Positions 59,330 to 64,000 of a stretch of 64,000 nt of DNA are shown here, piece by piece. Source of the stretch: Actinomadura latina NBRC 106108 (GTDB taxonomy: Bacteria > Actinomycetota > Actinomycetes > Streptosporangiales > Streptosporangiaceae); NCBI RefSeq assembly GCF_001552195.1, contig NZ_BCQS01000003.1, positions 310,001 through 374,000 on the forward strand, given 5' to 3'. Position 1 is the stretch's first letter. Every line of letters starts with the position of its first letter. The notes under the pieces were generated by a model. It made no database searches. It saw nothing but the letters and a program-made list of their open reading frames with translations, and was not told the DNA's origin. Made by a program: the position numbers and the translations under genes.

Positions 59330-60609
59330 GGCAGCTCCAGGGTCACCATCGTCGGGCCGCCCACCGGCGAGCTGAGGGCGAGGACGCCGTCGAATGTACC
59401 GATCCTGCGCTCGATGCCGCGCAGCCCCGTCCCGCCGTCGAGGGTGGCGCCGCCGCGCCCGTCGTCGGTGACCGTGACGCGCAGCATGCCGTCCTCGTAC
59501 CGGATGTCGATCCACACGCGGGACGCGCCGGAGTGCTTGGCCGCGTTGGTGAGGATCTCCGACACCGCGAAGTAGGCGGCGGACTCGACCGGCGGCTCCG
59601 CCCGTCCCGGCAGGTCGGCGGTGACCTCGACCCGCATCCGGGTGTCGAGCGCGAGCGCCTTCACCGCGTCGCCGATCCCCCGGTCGGCGAGCACCGGCGG
59701 GTGGATGCCGCGGACCAGGTCGCGCAGCTCGTGCAGCGCCTTCGCCGACGACGCGCGGGTCTCGGCGAGCAGCAGCCGCGCCTTCGCCGGGTCCTTGTCG
59801 AGCAGGTGCTCGATCGCGCCGAGCGTCATCCCCATCGCGACCAGCCGGGCCTGCGCGCCGTCGTGCAGGTCGCGCTCGATGCGGCGCAGCTCGGCGGCGG
59901 ACGAGTCCACGGCCTCCGACCGGGTCTCGGTGAGGTGCTGGACGCGCAGCGCGAGCTGCGACTTCGTCGTCGGCCCGAGGATCGTCCGGCCCCAGCGCCC
60001 GTACACGTTCAGCATCTTCGGCGCGATCGCGTACCCGACGGCGACGAGGGCCGTGGCGACGACCAGGGTGGACACGATGCGACCCATGTCGTCGCCGTAT
60101 CCCTCGGTGACGTGGACGAAGGCGTACCAGTCGTTGCCGCCGTACCGGCCGATCAAGTCGCCGGCGAACGCGGCGAGGACGTACCCCCACAGCCCGTACA
60201 GGATGAGCAGGCCGGGCAGCGCGGCCGTGAAGATCGCGACGAACGGGTCGATCACCACCCACAGGTAGTCGCGCCACGTCGCCGGGTCGGAGATCAGCGC
60301 GATGAACCGCTTGAAGTAGCCGTGCAGGCCCGGCTCCTCTTCGGGCTCGGGCAGGTACGGCCGCTGGATCTCGACGTCCGTCCACTTGTTGATGCGCTCG
60401 CGGTAGGCGTCGAGCTGGTTGCGCAGCAGCATCGTCGCGGACGGGAACAGCAGCACCCCGACGAAGCTCGTGATCATCGAGATGACCGTGATGAACCACA
60501 GCCCGACCAGCGTCGCCGGGACGGCCAGGAACATGAACGCGAGCCCGCGCCAGGCGGCGACAGCGTGCTGCTGCACCCTTGTCTTCTCTTTCACCAATCC
60601 AACGCTCAC
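59293..60609 (-). CDS. Sensor histidine kinase (HisKA_3)
   Basis: 438 residues. N-terminal membrane sensor domain of the PF13796 style, with four helices (about 18-60 and 110-205), then HisKA_3 (ELRRIERDLHDGAQARLVAMGM with phosphoacceptor His) and HATPase_c (SEILTNAAKHSGAS, DDGRGGA, GTGLRGIERRIG). Pairs with the response regulator that overlaps its 3' end. GTG at 60609 follows GGAGGAT. This LiaS-like type often senses envelope state. Confidence 0.92.
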   Translation of the reverse strand: MSVGLVKEKTRVQQHAVAAWRGLAFMFLAVPATLVGLWFITVISMITSFVGVLLFPSATMLLRNQLDAYRERINKWTDVEIQRPYLPEPEEEPGLHGYFKRFIALISDPATWRDYLWVVIDPFVAIFTAALPGLLILYGLWGYVLAAFAGDLIGRYGGNDWYAFVHVTEGYGDDMGRIVSTLVVATALVAVGYAIAPKMLNVYGRWGRTILGPTTKSQLALRVQHLTETRSEAVDSSAAELRRIERDLHDGAQARLVAMGMTLGAIEHLLDKDPAKARLLLAETRASSAKALHELRDLVRGIHPPVLADRGIGDAVKALALDTRMRVEVTADLPGRAEPPVESAAYFAVSEILTNAAKHSGASRVWIDIRYEDGMLRVTVTDDGRGGATLDGGTGLRGIERRIGTFDGVLALSSPVGGPTMVTLELPCALSSPKTSPS

Positions 60610-60778
60610 TGGATCCTCCGTAGTTCTCCCGCTGTCTGGAGTCCAGTCTTCTGGTGCGCCCTCACGAGCACAGTGTGCCCGCACACCGAGAGGGGGTGTA
60701 CTTACCTCCACCCCGGGAGGTGATCGCGGTGCCCGCCCGCCGTTGTCGGGAGGACGCGGTGGCTAGAGGACGCGGTGG

Positions 60779-61624
60779 CTAGAGGGCGACGAAGGTCAGG
60801 CCGCGCTTCTTCAGCTTGGGGATGGCCGTTCTCAGGGCCTTGATGGTCTGGGAGCGGTCACCGCCGCCGTCGTGGCAGAGGAGGATGTTGTTCTCCTTGC
60901 CCTTCAGGAGGGCGCGGCGGATGTGGCCCACGCCGGGGCGGGCCCAGTCGCGGGGGTCCACCGCCCAGTCGATGGGGAGCATGTCGTGCTCGGCGACCAG
61001 TTCCAGGACGGTCTTCGACCACGCGCCGCCGGGGGAGCGGAAGAACTGGGGGACGACGCCGGTGACGTCCGCGATCCGGTCGTGGGCCTCGACGATCTCC
61101 TTGCGGACCCTCTTCTTCGAGAGGTCCGCGATGTCGATGGGGTGGGTCTCGGTGTGGTTGCAGATCTGGTGGCCGGCGTCGGCGATGCGGCGGGTGAGCT
61201 TCGGGTACTCCTTCACCTGCTCGCCGATGATGAAGAACGTCGCGTGGACGTCGTGCTCGGCCAGCAGGTCGAGCATCCTCGGAGTCCAGGTGGGGCTGGG
61301 GCCGTCGTCGACGGTGAGGGCGATCGACTTCGGCGGCGCGGGCGGGGCCAGCTCGGACAGTTCGCGGACGGGCTTGTCCAGCGCGGTGAGCTTGCCCGGC
61401 GTCCAGGACGCGGCCCGCGGGGTGGGGGTGGGCTTCGGGGTCGGCGTCGGATGTATCACCGGTCGCGCGCGGGGCGTCGACGAGGGCGCGGGCGCGGCGG
61501 CGGAACCGCCCGAGGGACGTGCGGCGTCCGCGCCGAGCGCGGTCACCCCGGCGGCGGCTCCCAGCAGCCAGAGCGCTTTGCGGCGGGATGTCCCGCCTGA
61601 CTCCTCAACCTCCACAAGTCCCAC
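60779..61624 (-). CDS. Secreted polysaccharide deacetylase (NodB)
   Basis: 281 residues. N-terminal RRKALWLLGAAAGVTALGADA is a Tat- or Sec-type signal; a Pro/Thr linker follows (PTPTPKPTPTPR); then the NodB domain (about 98-280): SIALTVDDGPSPTW with the catalytic Asp pair, NHTETHPI with the zinc His pair, FFRSPGGAWS, DWAVDPRDW and LLCHDGGGD. Deacetylates GlcNAc-type polymers, probably in the wall. Start uncertain: GTG at 61624 or 61615. Upstream of the two-component genes on the same strand; about 170 nt apart. Confidence 0.9.
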   Translation of the reverse strand: MGLVEVEESGGTSRRKALWLLGAAAGVTALGADAARPSGGSAAAPAPSSTPRARPVIHPTPTPKPTPTPRAASWTPGKLTALDKPVRELSELAPPAPPKSIALTVDDGPSPTWTPRMLDLLAEHDVHATFFIIGEQVKEYPKLTRRIADAGHQICNHTETHPIDIADLSKKRVRKEIVEAHDRIADVTGVVPQFFRSPGGAWSKTVLELVAEHDMLPIDWAVDPRDWARPGVGHIRRALLKGKENNILLCHDGGGDRSQTIKALRTAIPKLKKRGLTFVAL

Positions 61625-61689
61625 GCTATCGAGGTTTTAACCGGGTAGGAGACCGCTATGGCATCAGAATCGGGCGTTTTGGGCGGCGG

Positions 61690-62454
61690 GTGAGCGCGGC
61701 CCCGCAGGCCGGGCCGCTGCTGGCCTTCGTCCTGGCCTCGCTCGCGGCGGTCGCCGCGGTGCTCATGCGGGTCGGCGGGCTGGGGCTCGGCCGGGACATG
61801 CTCGTCGTGTCGGTGCGGGCCGCCGTGCAGCTCACCGCCGTGTCGCTGCTGATCGCGGCGGTGCTGCGGAGCGGGGGGCTGACGGCCGCGTTCATCGCGG
61901 GCATGGTCGTGATCGCGGTCATGACGGCGGGGCGCCGCGTCACCGGGTCGCTTCGCGGGTCCGGGTGGTGGACGGCCCTGCCGATCGTCGCCGGCGTCGC
62001 GCCGGTGCTCGGGCTGCTGCTGGCGACCACGCTGGTCCCCGCCCGCACGGTGGCGGTGCTGCCGATCGCCGGGATCTTCATCGGCGGCGCGATGTCGGCG
62101 ACCGGGCTCACCGGGCGCCGCGCGCTGGACGAGCTGACGGCGCGGCGCGGCGAGTACGAGGGCGGCCTCGCCCTCGGCCTGCCGGCGCGGGACGCCGCGC
62201 TGGAGGTGTGCCGACCGGCGGCGGCGCTCGCGCTGTTCCCCGTCCTCGACCAGACCCGCACGGTCGGGCTGGTCACGCTGCCGGGCGCGTTCGTCGGCGT
62301 GCTGCTCGGCGGCGCCGACCCGATCGAGGCGGGCGCGGTGCAGCTGCTCGTCCTCATCGGGCTGCTCGCCATCGAGTCCGTCGCGGTGCTCATCACACTG
62401 GAACTGGTGGCGAGGGGCCACGTCGACCAAGCCGAGTCGTACAGGAGGTCATGA
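61690..62454 (+). CDS. FetB-like ABC transporter permease
   Basis: 254 residues with about six to seven membrane helices. RAAVQLTAVSLLIAAVL, AGIFIGGAMSATGLTGRRALDEL, GEYEGGLALGLPARDA and LPGAFVGVLLGGADPIEAGAVQLLVLIGLL match the UPF0014/FetB family, linked in E. coli to iron homeostasis. The partner ATPase (FetA) is not in the window. GTG at 61690 after GGGCGGCGG. The next gene begins right after its stop, so they form an operon. Confidence 0.85.
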   Translation: MSAAPQAGPLLAFVLASLAAVAAVLMRVGGLGLGRDMLVVSVRAAVQLTAVSLLIAAVLRSGGLTAAFIAGMVVIAVMTAGRRVTGSLRGSGWWTALPIVAGVAPVLGLLLATTLVPARTVAVLPIAGIFIGGAMSATGLTGRRALDELTARRGEYEGGLALGLPARDAALEVCRPAAALALFPVLDQTRTVGLVTLPGAFVGVLLGGADPIEAGAVQLLVLIGLLAIESVAVLITLELVARGHVDQAESYRRS

Positions 62455-63702
62455 ATGGACGCCAAGGCGTTGGACGCGCTCGGCGATGAGGTGCTCGACT
62501 GGCGGTTCAAGGCGATCCCCGCGTCCGCGCACGGGATGACGGTCGACGCGGCGCGCGCGGCGCGGCTGCCGCTGGACGGCTTCGGGACGCCGCTGCTGAC
62601 CCTCGACGCCGGCGCGCTCGACCACAACGTCCGGACGATGGCGGAATGGACCCGCGACGCCGGGCTCCTGCTCGCTCCCCACGGGAAGACGACGATGGCG
62701 CCGGCGCTGTGGCGGCGGCAGCTGGACGCGGGGGCGTGGGGGATCACGGTCGCGAACCTGCCGCAGCTCCGGGTCGCCCGCGCGTTCGGCGTCCGGTCCG
62801 TCGTGTACGCGAGCACGCTGCTCGATCCGGCCGGTCTCGCGTGGCTGTCCGGGGAGCTGGACGACAACCTGGACTTCGAGTTCGTCTCCTGGGTCGACTC
62901 GGTGCGTTCCGTGGAGCTGATGGACGGGGCGCTCCGGTCGGCGCGGAGCCAGCGCCCGGTGGACGTGTGCGTCGAGCTGGGCGGGCCGAGGGGGCGCACG
63001 GGCGTCCGGGACGACGGCGACGCGCGGGAGGTCGCCGCCGCCGTCCGGAAGGCCCTGAAGCTCCGCCTTGTCGGGATCGGCGGGTACGAGGGCGCCCTCG
63101 CGCACGACGCGTCCGAGCGGAGCCGCGTCTCCGTGGACGCCTACCTGCGCCGGCTCGCGAACCTGTACCGGGGGCTGGAGTACGAGGTGGACGAGCCGAT
63201 GGTGACCGCCGGCGGCAGCGCGTTCTTCGACCAGGTCGCGGACGTGCTCGGCGGCCGGGTCGCGGAGGAGGGCGGGAAGGTCGTGCTGCGGTCGGGCGCG
63301 TACATCGTCCACGACGACGGCTTCTACCGGAACATCTCGCCCTTCGCGCGCGGCGCCGGCTCGCCGCTGCGTTCGGCCATGCACGCCTGGGGACGCGTCG
63401 TCTCCCGTCCAGAACCCGCCCTTGCGCTCCTGGACGTGGGCAAACGCGACGTCCCGTTCGATGAGGGCCTCCCGGAGCCGCAGTTCGTCCGGGGCAAGGG
63501 CCCGCTGGACGGCGCCCGCATCACCGCGCTCAACGACCAGCACGCGTTCCTCCGCGACTCCTCCGCCGAGGTGGGCGACGTCGTCCGGCTCGGTCTCTCC
63601 CACCCCTGCACCGCGTTCGACAAGTGGACGATGATCCCGGTCGTGGACGACGCCGGCGCCCCGCGCCCCCGTGTCGTCGACTACGTCCGGACGTACTTCT
63701 AG
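62455..63702 (+). CDS. D-threonine aldolase / D-serine dehydratase-like enzyme
   Basis: 415 residues of the alanine-racemase-fold PLP family. TPLLTLDAGALDHNVRTM and PHGKTTM (PLP Lys) start the barrel; MVTAGGSAFFDQV binds the phosphate; SHPCTAFDKW supplies the His and Cys expected to bind the metal. Cleaves or dehydrates D-3-hydroxy amino acids. ATG immediately follows the permease stop, with AGGAGG 6 nt upstream. Pairing with FetB-like permease is unexplained. Confidence 0.88.
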   Translation: MDAKALDALGDEVLDWRFKAIPASAHGMTVDAARAARLPLDGFGTPLLTLDAGALDHNVRTMAEWTRDAGLLLAPHGKTTMAPALWRRQLDAGAWGITVANLPQLRVARAFGVRSVVYASTLLDPAGLAWLSGELDDNLDFEFVSWVDSVRSVELMDGALRSARSQRPVDVCVELGGPRGRTGVRDDGDAREVAAAVRKALKLRLVGIGGYEGALAHDASERSRVSVDAYLRRLANLYRGLEYEVDEPMVTAGGSAFFDQVADVLGGRVAEEGGKVVLRSGAYIVHDDGFYRNISPFARGAGSPLRSAMHAWGRVVSRPEPALALLDVGKRDVPFDEGLPEPQFVRGKGPLDGARITALNDQHAFLRDSSAEVGDVVRLGLSHPCTAFDKWTMIPVVDDAGAPRPRVVDYVRTYF

Positions 63703-64000
63703 CGTCCGGGAAATCCGTTTACTCCGAGCAATCGGGTTCGCCGTGGTGTTACGGTTCTGTGTGCAAACGGGGGCCGGACGTCCCTGCCGAGGCAGGCGGG
63801 ACGGCCGTGCGATCACGGCCCGGCGCAGCCGGCGTGTGGTGAACGTTCCGTCCAGGCAGTGCGCCACGGGGGCCGATCTGCACTGGACGACGTCCGCGGC
63901 ACGGCGCTGACCCCGTCGCCGGGTCCGATCGACGAACCCCGATCACCGGAACACCGCGCGGCCCCGCGGTCGTCCCCCGGTCAGGGCAGCAGACCGGCGC
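63703..64000. other. Terminal non-coding stretch
   Basis: About 300 bp to the window edge. Short frames on both strands have no ribosome site or family resemblance, so I call none. TTTACTCCG around 63718 and TGTTACGGTTC around 63748 are A/T-richer and may be promoter elements for a gene beyond the edge. Confidence 0.4.

Noticed and set aside
63671-63946. Short frames on both strands at the right edge
   Set aside because: No ribosome site, Arg/Ala-rich translation, no family similarity.

Overview
The window is high-GC actinobacterial chromosome. Its signs are about 70% GC, frequent GTG starts, Tat signals, DUF4232 lipoproteins, class F sortase, PF04672-type methyltransferases, PucR/IclR/SigE-type regulators and PknB-like kinases. 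A Streptosporangiales organism such as Actinomadura is my best guess, but nothing here fixes the genus. I see no tRNA, rRNA, CRISPR array, insertion sequence or phage gene. About 54 protein genes are supported, most separated by short gaps and often ended by very regular hairpin terminators.

Layout. 0-11 kb: GH1 glycosidase/TetR pair, LURP-one-like protein, diiron ferritin-like protein with a palindromic operator, secreted proteins, an RlpA-like protein behind a long structured leader, hydrolase, DUF1232 protein, IclR regulator, a Cys/Pro-rich repeat surface protein and a small zinc-ribbon protein. 11-27.5 kb: a lipid/polyketide locus made of a fatty-acyl-AMP ligase, an MMPL transporter, a GT1 glycosyltransferase, a DHA2 MFS transporter, a Pks13-like multidomain PKS and a crotonyl-CoA carboxylase/reductase. 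27.5-33 kb: secreted proteins, including a beta-lactamase-fold protein without its catalytic motifs, a sortase with a wall-protein partner, and a His-rich protein. 33-44 kb: Lrp/LysE, a SigE-type sigma factor with a membrane partner, PucR, GntR/NUDIX, a two-component system overlapping a DUF4173 gene, and a glutamate-cysteine ligase homologue. 44-64 kb: a histidine-kinase remnant, YceI, a GlxA-like regulator and hydrolase, various enzymes, ECF sigma factor, FadD, Ser/Thr kinase, a short Rho, a degenerate crotonase, a DUF4232 lipoprotein, a NarL-type two-component system, a NodB deacetylase, a FetB-like permease and a D-threonine aldolase-like enzyme.

The most interesting part is 11150-27498. 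The PKS reads ACP-KS-AT-DH(dead)-KR-ACP-ACP(dead)-TE. This is the Pks13 plan (N-terminal ACP loaded by a FAAL, C-terminal ACP and TE) with an added ketoreductase. The dehydratase has lost its catalytic His and the second C-terminal carrier has lost its phosphopantetheine Ser. The neighbouring CCR keeps its CO2-binding residues, so it can supply an alkylmalonyl extender. The inferred product is an alpha-alkyl, beta-hydroxy fatty acid, the core motif of mycolic acids, possibly glycosylated by the GT1 enzyme and exported by MMPL or MFS. A matching inverted repeat (TTGTCAY-N4-GTGACAA) lies upstream of the FAAL gene and again between the divergent MFS and PKS genes, which suggests one regulator for the whole locus. 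Domain and residue calls come from reading the sequence; product and regulation are inference.
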